Shown: piece by piece, positions 1 through 11,837 of the stretch
How positions within the stretch are numbered: position 1 is the stretch's first letter
Layout: every line of letters starts with the position of its first letter
Origin: Cyprinodon diabolis
Lineage: Eukaryota; Chordata; Actinopteri; Cyprinodontiformes; Cyprinodontidae
Assembly (NCBI GenBank): GCA_030533445.1
Contig: CM060080.1
Coordinates: 5,460,052 to 5,524,051, forward strand
Reading direction: 5' to 3'
Length of the DNA: 64,000 nucleotides
The notes under the pieces: generated by a model
Databases searched by the model: none
The model's input: only the letters and a program-made list of their open reading frames with translations
Told to the model about the DNA's origin: nothing
Translations under genes and position numbers: made by a program

Positions 1-742
1 CATCCTCCCCCCCGATCTAGCTTCATAGAAAACCTCACCAGAAATATTTTAAGATGGTAATCCATTAGCAATTATGTGATGGAAAAGTTAGAAAAATTTG
101 ATATCATTAGGTTTTAGAGAATTTACATCCGTCTGTTATATAAAAGGCAGGGGTTGTTTGTTTACTTTGCACTAGTAGCCTTTATTTGAGAGTCTGCAGT
201 TGAGTTTTAGCCATCTGGGGCACTAGACCTGTAACTTCAGGTTTAACGACCCTGAAAGCAACTAGCAACACTGCACTGTCCCATAATGAGACAGTCTCCC
301 TCAGTTTGGAATCTGCTACCACACCACTTTAGACCAGCAGATTGAGACATAATGGATCTATTTATAAAGACATGAAAACATTCACCCCTCTAAATCCTAC
401 ATCAGATAAGCAGAAATATGTCTGATCAAGTACATGTCATATCTGTTTTGTCAGCTAACTTTTAACTAAGTTAGCTCTGGTGTTTCAAGGCAGCTTAGAC
501 TGCTGTAAATACGGGCTCTACATCACATGACTCATTAGGTGATGGATCAAACCCTGTAAAGTTACATAGACCAGTTTCTGAGATGATCAGCCCACAAAGA
601 GCATCAGTCCAGTGCAGATGCTGAATATTGAGCTAAAAAATCAATTAGTATGTCATAAATTAAGCTAATATATGCATAAAAAACGTTACACGGTGTTGCT
701 TTCAAAACAACTCAATGAATTGAAGGCACATATCTCTATAAT
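1..742. other. No gene recognised
   Basis: This is AT-rich sequence with no convincing exon, repeat family or RNA gene. Short ORFs here lack domain content. Confidence 0.5.
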
Positions 743-814
743 TGGATGGATGGATGGATGGATGGATGGATGGATGGATGGATGGATGGATGGATGGATG
801 GATGGATGGATGGA
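743..814 (+). repeat. (ATGG)n microsatellite
   Basis: About 18 uninterrupted copies of a GGAT/ATGG tetranucleotide are visible. The same unit ends the LINE at 57.9 kb ('gatggatggatgg'), so this tract may be an expanded LINE tail. Two short 'MDGW' ORFs here are translation artefacts. Confidence 0.97.
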
Positions 815-871
815 CTTGCATTTTTATTCATATCTTCATATCTTCTTAGATATGAACCCATCGCCCTCATC

Positions 872-1704
872 TTTAAAGGAAAAGTCCGGTCATATTCAGA
901 ATTCAGACTTCTGAAAGTTACTTTAAATATGAAATTATTACATACTGTTCAATAAATAATGATAAGTGTATTTAATTAAGAGTCATTTTATTTGAATTTG
1001 CTTTACTGGAGGCATCCATGTTTGTCAAAGAACACTACTGCCACCTACTGGTTTGTGACGTCACGGTGCGGTATCGGCTGTTGATCAAGTCCTAGTGCTG
1101 TATCTGTTGTTTGTCACGACGCGCTATTATCCAAGTCATCTTGAAAACCTTCTTCCAAATGTTGGCTACATATTACGTGTTTTTTCTCAGGCCAGAAGTT
1201 CGATGGCAAATCCTCCCTCTTCAAGTTGGCGATCCAACGACCAACCCGTCCGTGGATCATGACTTGGAAAGGTGAAATAATAATTTTAAATTTTTTTCAC
1301 TTCTACCTAATGTATTCCAACATCCAGCTGCCATGCACGTGGGCATTTTCAGTTTCACTATAGCTCTGGTGAATTTCAATGGTAAAGTCCTCTGAAAATC
1401 TTCAATAATTGTTGTTGATTGCAGATGTGTCTAGTAGTTCCCACTGATTTTGCTTGTAAAGCGGGGAGAATGGCGCTAGGCTTACCGCACCGTGATGCAC
1501 TGCCGGAACATGGCAGGAGGGAGGTGTTACTATATTTAGGCAAAAATAGCCGCTCCCGGACTCAGTGATCACAACGAAAATTATTATTATTATTTTTTTT
1601 TTACTGTTTAACAATAAATTCATTAAATTACCGTGAACGTATTAGTTTTAGGTATAGATAATGATCCATTGATCATTCCTTGCTAACCGGACTTTCCATT
1701 TAAA
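872..1704. mobile_element. Putative non-autonomous DNA element with inverted ends
   Basis: The left end reads TTTAAAGGAAAAGTCCGGTC. The right end, reverse-complemented, reads close to TTTAAATGGAAAGTCCGGTT, giving imperfect inverted termini of about 20 bp around an 830-bp interior. The right 70 bp recur at 15419-15488, which supports a dispersed family. A possible exon-like segment at about 1191-1270 (acceptor-like ttttctcag, donor-like aaaggtgaaa) lies inside but has no recognised domain. No clear target duplication was found and the superfamily is not assigned. Confidence 0.4.
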
Positions 1705-2510
1705 ATTTCTTTAATGCAAAGTAAAATATGAGATTTTCTGCTTTTACATTTACTTTTGACCAAGTTTAGGTTTTTTAAGTTTGCCTAATCCCGTTCAGAA
1801 CATGTACTTTTCTACCCTTCCAGTAGTTTCAAATGGAGTTTAATCAGAGCTAACAGTCCTCATTCTCCAGCTGCTCCTGCTGGCCTTCAGCTCAAGCCTT
1901 GTGTAGCTAAGCTTTATTCTATGTACTTCTTAGAGCGCTTTTATTTTAATATTACAGTACTTTAATAACGTCCATGTCTGGAAAACTTGAGACAGCAGGA
2001 TTCTCCTCTCACCGTACTCAAACAACAGGCTGCAGCTCAGCTACTTGGATCATTATCTCTGGGAAACTGAAGCTTATCCAAGAAAATGCTTATAAATTTA
2101 TTTTTCTTTTCTGTTTCTCTTTTAACATTTCTGACTTTTTTCTCCATCCACAAGCAGCAAATGCGGTGTAAATGAATGTCACAACTGAAGGGTCTCTCAG
2201 AAGAACTCTGCCAGTTGAAAGGGAGAATTAATGTCAAAATTCAAATCGGATTTTAAACAATGCTGCATCAAAAATGATCTGTTACAGTGAGAGACCTGTT
2301 ATTATTAATATAATAATATATTCTTTAAATTGAGGATTTTTATCTGAGCTGTTTTTTAATTCACGTTTTAAGTTGATCACTTACTCTTCCTTTATAAAAT
2401 TACAATTTGGTTGAAACATTTTTGCATTTTTGGCTTTTGTGAATTCCTATATATCGTAATCTTTGTGAGTTTTTTTTTATAAATCCTTGTCATTTTCTTC
2501 TTTTGTTGTC
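1705..2510. other. No gene recognised
   Basis: AT-rich sequence; no exon, RNA gene or repeat family could be supported. Confidence 0.45.
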
Positions 2511-2519
2511 ATGGTAACC

Positions 2520-2730
2520 AATTCAGTCAATTCACAACACGTCTCAAGGCACAACATTCGACCAGATCATCCGGTCAAATTAATTTACAGTTTTCTATCT
2601 AAGGAAAACCAGTTGATTGCATCAACTCATTGATTCGAAGGCAAACCCTCACACTAAGCATTTATAGGAATAGGAAGCGTTGCTTGTAGCGACAGTGGAG
2701 AGGAAAACCTCCCTTTTAACAGAAGGAAAC
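2520..2730 (-). repeat. L2-type LINE/SINE 3'-end fragment (family A)
   Basis: Landmarks in order are 'caattcacaacac', 'tctcaaggca', 'gaccagatcatccggt', 'ttgattgcatcaactca', 'ccctcacactaagca' and 'cgacagtggagaggaaaacc'. The same landmarks occur at 55938-56135 in the same orientation and at 44270-44520 inverted. In the 44-kb copy the element ends in a TTGAATTGAAT-type tail, as expected for an L2/Maui-like teleost LINE. The clade name is inferred from memory. Confidence 0.75.
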
Positions 2731-3535
2731 CCCCAACAGAAACCAAAACTTTCTAATTATAAGGTATACTTATTACACATTAAAATACAAATCTTCAGGA
2801 TAAAGAAAAAAAGCCAAAAAAAGCCATATTTACTTCATATTAATCCCTGCTTACTATTTTCAATGTTTTAAATTAATACTTTTTACATCCAGAGAAAATG
2901 AGAGATTTTCATTTTCCTAAGAAGCGCTTTTGGGTCCAATTCCAATTTGTGATTTAAATGCTTTCATCAGCATTTGAAGTCTAAATCTGTTTAATATTTA
3001 CCACGAAAAGTCATGTTAATTTCAATAAGAGATAATGCATCTTCAGAACAGGTCCAGAGTAATCAAATTTTTTCTCGAATGATAGATTATTTTTTTTTAT
3101 AATCCCAATACACTTCCCCTCTCAGTTACACACAGAGAGGAAAGTCTAGTGATACACAGCTATCTAGACACAGGTGTAGAAATGAAACCCGTGAAATAAA
3201 ATTGTAATCAAAGGGGTGCAGGTTTCTCTAAGTGTAATCATACTGAAGAAGATTGTAATGAAGGAACAAACAGAGAGGATGAGGAGGCTGGAGAGGAAAA
3301 CTTCAGGAGAAACATTGCTAGTGAAATGCTCTGCTCACCTCCTGCTGTGCAGTGTTCTTGGTTTGTGGACACCTGCCTCTGCTGTTCTGCTTGCTCTGTC
3401 TTGTCTGCATGTTCCTTCATCTGGCCCCCGACTGTGAGCTCAAGGTCCTCTCTAATGCATGCCTGAGCGCAGAGCGAAGGAAGGGAAAAGGAGAACTCAT
3501 GAAACCGGGAAAAAAAAATACATTTCCTCTGAATT
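2731..3535. other. No gene recognised
   Basis: AT-rich to mixed sequence; the 206-aa minus-strand ORF over 3238-3858 runs through poly-T and purine tracts and is not a credible gene. Confidence 0.45.
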
Positions 3536-3569
<34 letters not shown>

Positions 3570-4746
3570 AGTGTCCTGTCTGGCAATGTGGCAATAAGAA
3601 TAATTGTCTTGATGCCATAAGTAGCCCAACAGATTTTACTTTCACAAGTGTAGCGGTATGGCCATTGCCATACTGCTCCACTTGTTTGATGCATATAAAT
3701 TTCTTTATTACAATTATGCGGGCAGTTTTACAGTTTATATGGACACTGCAATGTAAGTAGAGCAGAAAAACAGAAGAAGAAAAAGGAAAAAGAAAAAGAA
3801 AAAAAAAGGACAAAAGATAAAAGAAAGAGGAGATAGAAAGGAGATAATGACAAAACATTTTCAGTCTGCTTCATCACCTGTAACGAGATGAAAAAAGAAC
3901 AGCACAACCAAAAGACATGGTACGAGACATACAATAAAGCAACACCTTGAAACTATCGCTAAAGTAATATTATTAAGTCTGACATGTACTCTGTGTTACC
4001 TGAAGATATGAATGTGGGGTTTCTGTTTGGAAGTGAATCTCTAAGTACCTGAAGCCTAGCAGCTGTAGTTGTTTGTGAGGGTGAACTTGTGCATGTAAAG
4101 TTTTAACCATAGAAAAAATGCTCAATAGTGGTTGTGGAGAGCCGGAGAGGCACACCCCCCAGAGCACTGAGTCCAGCGCCAGGAGACCCAAAGCCCCAGG
4201 CGCCCAAAGGGACCCCAAGAGCGAAGGCACCAAGGAGGGGCCAGCCCCGGAAATCAGACCCCCACCAAGGGAGGAGGAGAGACAGCCACGAAGAAGCCCC
4301 CCAGCCACCGCCATTCCGGCGCCCCAGGGAGCCGCGGGGACATGTCCGCGGGCTCCGCCGGCTGCCGGCCACCCTGAAGTAAGGCCGGGCACCGAACACC
4401 GGCCCCCCCACGGCACCGACCGAAACGCCCCAGCCCCACAGAGCACTGAAACACGCCCCGCCCCCCGGCGACCGGCCGCAACACCCACCGCGACCGCACC
4501 ACCCAGGAAAAACACCGCCGCGAACCGGCCGCGAGCGCCGCGGGACCCCCACAAAACGCCCCCCTGGCCAAAAGTGCAGCCCCACCCCACCAAGACTGAT
4601 GCCAGCAGCGCGCAATGCAACACACCGCGCACAAAATCAACCCAAGAGCAGAAAAGCCGGCGCAAAACCGCAAGAAGAGCAGACCACAGTCGGTGCAACC
4701 CCCCCCCCCAGCAGCCCGAGGGGTAGCACAAAGCCAGGGCGGAGCG

Positions 4747-4824
4747 AACCACGCCGCTCCCCCACCGGACGAAGCCAAAGCAGCGAACCACGCCGCTCCC
4801 CCACAGGATGAAGCCAAAGCAGCA
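4747..4824 (+). repeat. Two-copy 39-bp tandem repeat
   Basis: The unit 'gaaccacgccgctccccc...gaagccaaagcagc' occurs twice in succession with few differences, inside the GC-rich element. Confidence 0.85.
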
Positions 4825-4836
4825 CAGCCATGTCAA

Positions 4837-4860
4837 CCCCCCCCCCCCCCCCCCCCCCCC
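4837..4860 (+). repeat. Poly-C tract
   Basis: Twenty-four consecutive C residues, followed by further C-rich sequence. It is a likely site of length error in assembly. Confidence 0.97.
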
Positions 4861-5530
4861 GCCGCCCGCACCAGGCCCCGACACGCGGCCAGAGCAGCTC
4901 CGCCGCCCCAGCCCCCCGATGCGCGCCGACCAGAGCCACTCCAACCCCCACCCGACACCTGACACCGACCCGCCCGCAACCGCTACCGCCCACCGAGGAA
5001 AAAAAAAAAAAAAAAAAAACAATAAATAAATAAGTAAATAAATAAATTAATTAATTGATAATTATAATTAAAATAAATATGCAAGAGGAGAAATGCGAGC
5101 AGAAAAACCGGAGCCCAAAACAAGACCCAAGACTCGCACCTCACCATGCCACGCAGCTCCCCTACCCCCCGAACCGATACCACAGAACCGGCATAGGAAA
5201 AAGCACCGCCCAGGAACCGGCATCGTAGCGAAGGCACCGGCACCGACACCGAAAATCCCCGAACAACACCCAGCCCCACCCCGAAGTGGATCCAGTCCCG
5301 GGCCCCGGGGGTCCGAGGCCCCAAGGGCGCCCGACCCCCAGACAGGAGCCCCAGCAAAGCCCCGGCCGGCCGGGGCCAGCGGAGAGGCCGCCAGGAATGA
5401 GCCAGCAGCCCCCCGGGCATCCACCCCCAGACCCCGAGCTCCACCAGTGCACCGGTGAGCCCCAACGCCAGCCAGCGGAGGGAGAGCAGGACGGGGGGAA
5501 TTGGCTCCGCACTTAGCGGAGACTTGAGAT

Positions 5531-6060
5531 GTATTTGGGAGAGGGTGCGGTTGACTTTTCTTTGTGTTTGAAATTTTCCTGACTTCTAGGAGCATCCAAA
5601 AGCAAAAGGGAATTTGGGGGCGTCCCTCTTAACAAAATTAATTTATGGTCAAAAGGTAAAATGTAAAAGGAAATCCACATAAAGATTCCTACTAAGCACA
5701 TAAAAAGTCAACTGTAAAATAACTAAGATAGCAGAACTTAAAATTTAAAGGCAAGAATATTTTGGGTTAAGGATTTTAGCTTAACCATTTGGGTTTTTGC
5801 TTTACAATTTTCCAAACTTTTCATTCTGCTTTTCTAAATCAGAATCCTGGATTTTTCAAATGTAAATTAAATTAGCAGCAACTTAAAACATTTTATAAAC
5901 AAAGAATCTTACATTTCAATCAAACTTTTTTATAATTTGGCCTTTATTGGAAATATATAAACTGTAGTTTTAATACTTTTTGTACCATGGGAAGTAATAG
6001 TCTGGGTTTCAAACTGGCAACCTTTACATTCTCTCCAAGAAGATAATGATGAGATTGCTA
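5531..6060. other. No gene recognised
   Basis: AT-rich spacer between the GC-rich element and the LINE tail at 6065. Confidence 0.45.
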
Positions 6061-6064
6061 AAAA

Positions 6065-6420
6065 ACTACCATCCATCCATTTTCTGCCAATCTTATCCCG
6101 CTTATCTGCCATGCTTATCCCTACTGGGGTCACAAGGGGTGCTGGTGCCTATCTCCAGCTGTTTATGGGTGAGAGGCGGGGTCCACCCTGGACAGGTCGC
6201 CAGTCCATCGCAGGGCAAAACAGAGACAAACAACCATTCACGCACACACTCTAAGGAGAATTTAGAGAAGCCAATTAACCTAACAGTCATATTTTTGAAC
6301 CCATGCAGGCTCAGGGAGAACAAGCAAACTTACTACAGAAAGATCCCGGGCCTGGAATCAAACCCAGAACCTTTTTGATGCAAGGCAGCAGTGCTACCCA
6401 CTGCACTACTGTGCAGTTAG
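6065..6420 (+). repeat. RTE-type LINE 3' fragment (family B)
   Basis: The order of landmarks is typical of a very common teleost LINE 3' region: 'ccatccatccattttctgcc', 'ggtgcctatctccagctg', 'gagaggcggggtccaccctg', 'gacaggtcgccagtccatcg', 'gaacaagcaaac', and a terminal 'gcagtgctacccactgcac'. A second, interrupted copy lies at 40430-41190. RTE/Expander is a memory-based assignment. Confidence 0.8.
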
Positions 6421-7240
6421 TCAGCCATCTGAAGGTTACAAATCTTTACTACTGATAACTAAAGTACGGGTTGTAGTAACTTTAAACCTTTGTAGGAAAT
6501 AAATGAAAAGCTTTATTGTCATCACATAGAAAATACAAAAAACAATAATAATAATTTGGCAGCATCTCTTTATCAACATTTTTATTGTTACAAATGAACA
6601 ATAAAATAACTCTCTAAGTCTCTAACTTAAAATCTAACTTTCAAAAGTTTTCAGTCACATTTCATTAAAGAAAAGTTAGCAGAACTTTCCAGATGCACTG
6701 TATTTATATTGTAAAAACTTTACAATATCTTATTCCTTTATTTTCTTAACTCTGTCACGTATTCTGTTATTTTTATGCAGTTTTTTAAGGTCCACATTTG
6801 TGTGACAACTTTTGCTATAATCTTTTGCTATCATCTTTTGCTATCATCTTTTGCTAGTATAACACCACACTTTTCTATTCTATTCTAACTTTGAGCATTT
6901 TAAAGTAACCTACAATTTTAAAGATGTCTTGGACCACATATCTATAGAAATATGCTCCTTTGATTAAAGATATTCTAAGAATATATATCTGCATTTTTTT
7001 AAATCCTTCAAAGGGGCTTTCTTTTGTTCCTGAAAATGTAATTGACTTTTACTTGAGGAAATTTTTCATGGTGTGCTTTTATTTTTAGTTAAGTAACATT
7101 CTATACTGTTAACTAAACTTTTGTTTGCTGGAGTGGATTATTTTTGTACTTTTTCCATCTCTGCCAACCATATTTCCTTTTGTAGCCACAAGCTGAATGA
7201 TTTGTGTCCTTTTTGATAATAACTTTTATAGTTATATAAT
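6421..7240. other. No gene recognised
   Basis: AT-rich sequence with short direct repeats such as 'tatcatcttttgc' near 6820-6850; nothing coding. Confidence 0.45.
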
Positions 7241-7965
7241 ATAAAGATCAGAGCAATATTGGAGAAACCAAACAACCGCTCCACAGACGCATGGCCCAAC
7301 ACAGAAGAGCGGCCGCCTCTGGACAACACTCCGCAGTACACCTACACCTTGTGGACAAAGGACATTCTTTTGAGGACCAGAATGTCCATATTGTGGATAA
7401 AGAAAATAGGTGGTTTGAGAGGGGCGTGAAGGAAGCCATCTATGTTAAGAGAGAAAAACCAACTTTAAACAGAGGTGGTGGACTCAGATTCCAGCTTCCA
7501 ATACATACAATTCAATCATAGACATGATCCCTTCCAGATATCACCAAACCCCCCACCCCATCACAGAGGAACGAGGGACCTACCCGCTCCAGCCGGTGAA
7601 CAATACCTCCTTAAACGACCGACCCTTAACAATCATAGACAGGTTTCAGGTATTACAGGAGACAATCCCCCCCCTTAATGGCAATCCCCCCTTTAACGAC
7701 CGACCCCTAGAATCATAGACAGGTTCAGATATTACAGGCTAACGATGGAACTAAACGACCCATTCATCGGTTACCATTTGCATGTTTCCAAGCAATACAA
7801 GGCCTTGTCCATATAAGACTCAAACTTACTGCGGATCCAGACATTTGAATTGAGAAAGCTTCCTGGAGAGGTGGCGAAACGTCTTCAAATCTTGAAAACC
7901 AAGTCCAGTGGATATTTTTTGAATTTTTACGGAATGACTATGACCTGGATGACTGAGAACCTTCA
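7240..7965 (+). mobile_element. Penelope-like retroelement, 5'-truncated
   Basis: The reading frame through 7258-7521 encodes the C-terminal part of a Penelope-like GIY-YIG endonuclease region, recognisable by the segments 'SAVHLHLVDKGHSFED', 'NVHIVDKENRWFERGVKEA', 'IYVKREKPTLNRGGGLR'. These precede a stop at 7519-7521. Downstream sequence (7830-7960) carries the usual element 3' landmarks 'gaggtggcgaaacgtcttc', 'accaagtccagtgg' and 'atgacctggatgactgagaa'. The reverse transcriptase is absent, so the copy is dead. Confidence 0.82.
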
Positions 7966-10005
7966 TCAGCATAAGTTTTATAGTCTAATCATCACCTACA
8001 GAAACATGTCAATATAACCTCAGTAAATCCAATCTACAGGCAGGAAGTCCCTTTTTTCACAAAAGAGGCAACATTTTGTCATATTTCATGGATGGACAGA
8101 CGGACCAAACAGTATCATCAAGGCTACCGTAGCTTATTTGCATTCTTCTTCAACCTCAGACTTTCACGAGCTGACATGTTCTACTGTATTGAATTCCTCT
8201 GGTTCCAATGCAACACAAACACTCGACCTATCAATCACCTGGGAGTGTGGCAAACAAATCATTTATTGATGAAATGGGGCAGGCGTGAATTTTCTAACTG
8301 CATTTGTCTTATTTATCAAGTCAGATCAAACAGTGAAAATCCAAAGAAGCTTAGAGGAAATGGGAGGGAGTTTCATGGAATAACTTATTCCTCAGCTGCA
8401 GACAGCAGAAGGTTATTGATGGAGGGGGAAGGCAAAACAAAACACAAAAAGGGGGGGTTTGGGAACGGGCTGCACAGTGGGAGAGTGAAGGAGTGAGAGG
8501 AGGAGAGGAAAAGGCGGGAGAGTTGAGTCTGATGTTCAGACAACAGGGTACACATCTGAATTAATGCTTCCACAAAAGGCAATTTTCTCCTCGCAGGCTC
8601 CTCTTCCCCTCTGTAGGTAGCGAGGTGAGGGATGTCTCCCTTCCAGACACAGAGTGAGCGAACTCTGTGTTTCTCCTCAACAGCAGCGCTCTGTACTCTG
8701 GGGTCCCAGAGCTGGCTCAGGGCTTGGTGTAGTGATCTCAGGCTTCCACCAGAACACACCCTGGCAGCGGTGTTTGCAAGCTCACTGACATGGAGTCTGG
8801 GGAATATCTGGGTTGCTTCTTCACTTGTTTGCCTTTCTTTAATGCTGAGGCAACATCTGTTGATATGCTTTTGAATTCCTGCAGCCGTTACTGGGCTGAG
8901 GAAGAGGAGTAGAACAACAAAAAGAAGATTGAGGTTTGCTTGGTTTGTTTAGTGAAGAAGAGTTGAAACAGAGTTCATGTCATTGAGCTGCAGTGTCCAC
9001 AGCCTCCGGAGATCAGATGCAGAGAGCGGCCCTGCAGTGGTACCCTGTCCAGATTTCTAATCTCAGCTCATCACTGACTAATGTGGAACAACATTGCCAT
9101 GAAGCTCAGAGTCAAAACACATCTGGCCAATCAAATATGGAACAGCTTGTTTAGCGTTCTGACAGCCTGGTGATGAGATGTAAATAGATCCCATTTAAAT
9201 CAGCCCTGAATCAGGACTCGTCACTCAGGAAGAGTGCTGGGAAGGGAGCAGAGGAGGTGCTGGGAAAGTATATGCAGAAGTAGAGGCATGGCAGTGGAAA
9301 ACCTGAGGTCATCCAGTGTCTCCTCTGCGTTACATATCTGCAGCACCATATCCTTTGGGAGCAGACAAGTGTGTGTGTCAGGAGGCCTCAGACTGTGCTA
9401 CACCAAGTGCAAACAGGGTCTCTAGGAGGGCCGAGTGAAAAGTAATCTAGGGCCTTCTCAAGTGGCAGAAAACTGGAGTCAACAAGAGGACAGGGTGATA
9501 TGATAGCCAGGGGATAATGGAGGTCCCAAACAATTGTGCGGACCAGCCTCCAGCCATACTGACTGTGGTATCAGTAGGAGCCACTCCCAGGGCTGATTCA
9601 CAGTCAGCAGACATGCTGGCAGCAACAAGGAGGCACAGTTTTCCTCAGGGCTTTGCTGCTTCCCTTCAACTCTGAGATCATACAAAAGGAGCTGAGACAT
9701 AGGAAGTGTTGCTGATGAAAGAAAGTCCAGTTCTGGAAACTTAGTTTACCTCCTTCCTTTAACTGCTGTTCTTAAGTCAATTTTGATGATTATTGCAAAA
9801 CAAATTTTTGTTTTAATAAACCAACAGTTCTAATAAAAAAAGCGGTATTGAAAAAAGACGTCGGAGATTTTCTAACTTTAAAAAAAAGATGCTAACATAT
9901 TTTTGTTTACTGTTGATTATAGTTATTGACTTCAAGAGAATCATAAACAGAACAGCAGTAGCTAACTAAGACTAGCAGAGGGATGCCAGCAGCTATGCTG
10001 TCTGG
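7966..10005. other. Unannotated, mixed composition
   Basis: This 2-kb stretch is less AT-rich than its surroundings and has moderately long ORFs on both strands (134 aa at 8092-8496 plus, 124 aa at 8385-8759 minus). They overlap each other, show no recognisable domain and lack clear splice context. No gene is called. Confidence 0.4.
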
Positions 10006-10009
10006 GGCT

Positions 10010-10300
10010 TCATGCCCCTAGTCGAGTAAACCAAGGCAGAGAGGTGCTAGGTGAGGGAACAGACAAGGTGCCCCCTGAAGACCCCATATGATGAGAAGCA
10101 CCAATGAACACAGTGTTGCCTGACCCGGACATCGGTCATCGTTGGAGGGACAATGTTCCTCAGCTGCCCTGAAAACGCCCTGGGATTGTGCCGGGTGAGC
10201 TGCCCACATGTATAGGAAGAGGGAAGTCTGGCCCTCCCAACTTAGATTCACTACCCTGTGACCTGACCCCGGATAAGCAGAAAAAAGACGGATGGATGAA
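10010..10300 (+). repeat. Internally deleted LINE copy (family C)
   Basis: The left half ('gctaggtgagggaacagaca', 'gaccccatatgatgag') matches the remembered 5' region of a common teleost LINE. The right half ('agagggaagtctggccctcc', 'gacctgaccccggataagc', 'gacggatggatg') matches the 3' end of the LINE copy at 56.8-57.97 kb. The reverse-transcriptase body between them is missing, so the ends are joined directly. Confidence 0.65.
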
Positions 10301-10544
10301 CTAAGACTAACACAAAGAACAGTTTCAGGGTGATTTATCACTTTAGAGAACACCAATAAGCACCTTTAGAGAGATTTCTCTGATTTTAAACCATCTCAAA
10401 TGGCTTTAGGTTGTTGGTGGCATAGATTAAACAAGATGTCAGACCTCTTTTTCAGAGACTGTGGTTTGGATTGACATTTCAACATTGTACAGATGCAGCC
10501 TAAATAATATATTCTATTAACCTAAAGCACTATGCATGGTATGG

Positions 10545-10690
10545 TTGTCCCATGTCAGGTACGCCGGTCATTGACCTTGATCAAGGCACCTTACAGTAGA
10601 ACTGCAGTCAGTCCCTGGACTGGTATGGCTACCACCGCCCCTACATAGTTAGGAACAAATGCAGAGAAGAAATTTCCCACTGGGATCAGC
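10545..10690 (+). repeat. Degraded LINE tail (family D)
   Basis: The segment contains 'ttgaccttgatcaaggcacc' and ends in 'aaatgcagagaagaaatttc'. These are landmarks of a teleost LINE 3' region also seen, inverted, at 28850-28960 and 29425-29650. Confidence 0.5.
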
Positions 10691-11189
10691 TTCATAGTCA
10701 TGGTAGGCAACTTTTTTGATTATATTTATTTTGCTCAAGCTACTCGTAAGCCCACATCCCGCCAAATGTTGAAAGGGCAATATTATTACCATTACTGTTA
10801 ATATATACCGTATTTTCACGACCATAAGGCGCACCGTACTAAAAGGCGCAGTCTCAGTTATGTGTGCCATTTCTGTATTTAACACACACATAAGGCGCAC
10901 CGGACTATAGGGCGCGTTTTTTATATACAGGTGCATGTCCTCTACTACCTTTTAATACCTCTACTGCATATTTAAAAATACACCAGGAGTAAATCTGAGT
11001 ATTACTGTGCTTTATTCATGTATTTATTACAAAGTATTAATCAAACCTGGGAGCTGGCCGTGAGACAGACACATCGCTGATGACAGAGCGCTGTGATCAC
11101 TCCTAAATTAACTTAAAATCCTGAAACCTGCCGACGGAATATGTTCGCTTTTATTACCGGTATCCTGGTGCCTGCAGTTTAAATTATTT

Positions 11190-11495
11190 AGATGAAAAAC
11201 ACCTGCCAGCCACCGCGGTGAACCCGGAGGCTGCTGTTGAAGGGAGTCCTACTGTCGGCGCACCGCTGGTATGTGGGGGTCTGAGCGCCTCCGACAGAAA
11301 TAGTATAGGCAGGATGATAATCTGGATGAACTGACTGCAATTATTAAGTTTTCAGGTGGACTTTCTCACTTAAAAACATATTAAAACTACTTTATTCCCA
11401 CTGATCACAGCAAATATAGCTGCAAGATTTAGATTATTTAGATGAAAAACACCTGCCAGCCGCCGCGGTGAACCCGGAGGCTGCTGTTGAATTAA
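11190..11495 (+). repeat. Direct duplication inside the Tigger element
   Basis: A roughly 60-bp block ('agattatttagatgaaaaac', 'acctgccagcc', 'ccgcggtgaacccggaggct') occurs at about 11188-11250 and again at about 11430-11490. A second pair, 'gagatgggcacgcatggagt' with about 75 bp homology, occurs at 11878 and 12357. The interior was therefore rearranged by duplication as well as deletion. Confidence 0.85.
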
Positions 11496-11570
11496 GTTTT
11501 CAAGTAGAAAAATAGAGCGGGGTCAAAACGGAGTATGATTGTGCTTTATTCAAGTATTTATTACAAAGTA

Positions 11571-11837
11571 TTAATCAAACCCATCAAAGTCATCATCCTC
11601 TGTTTCTGAATTAAACAGCTGTGCTAAATCAGACATGCCAGTTTCCCCTTCTTCGCTGTCAGAGTCACTTTCCGTGCCGGGCGGCTCCTCGGAAATAATG
11701 CCGGCTTTTGCGAAAGCTCGAACAACAGTGCCAGCAGACACGTTAGCCCAAGCATCTAGAATCCATCCGCAAACGGTGGCGTAACTTGCCCGGCGCTGCC
11801 TTCCAATTTTCCTGAAACTGTGGTCTCCGTGTGTCAT
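11571..11837 (-). pseudogene. Tigger/pogo transposase C-terminal remnant
   Basis: This 88-codon frame starts MTHGDHSF, contains a pogo-type 'WILDAWANVSAGTVVRAFAK' segment and ends in a Ser/Asp/Glu-rich tail ('SDSDSEEGE', 'ETEDDDFDGFD') before a stop. The Trp-rich segment plus acidic tail is how pogo/Tigger transposases end. It is the best preserved part of the element but is cut off from the catalytic block. Confidence 0.75.

Larger units (their letters stand above)
3540..5530 (-). mobile_element. GC-rich dispersed element, probable minus-strand retroelement
   Basis: A 26-base poly-T run (3540-3565) would be the poly(A) tail of a minus-strand insertion. Next come unique-looking sequence, a polypurine tract (about 3775-3840), and two strongly GC-rich, C-rich blocks (4117-4990 and 5090-5515) split by A-rich sequence (4998-5090). 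The GC blocks are open in several frames on both strands, translating to Pro/Arg-rich or Gly/Trp-rich low-complexity protein, so no frame can be trusted. They contain a 24-base poly-C run (4837-4860) and a roughly 39-bp direct repeat (4747-4824). Composition is unlike the flanks. It resembles GC-rich 5' regions of teleost LINEs, but I cannot assign a family. Confidence 0.5.

Noticed and set aside
3238..3858. 206-aa minus-strand ORF
   Set aside because: Crosses a polypurine tract and a poly-T run; no domain or splice support.
3973..5022. 349-aa minus-strand ORF in the GC-rich block
   Set aside because: Begins in a poly-T-derived Phe run; Gly/Trp/Arg low complexity; other frames on both strands are equally open. 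This is composition, not a gene.
8092..8759. Overlapping 134-aa and 124-aa ORFs on opposite strands
   Set aside because: No recognised domain, no splice context, and mutual antisense overlap.
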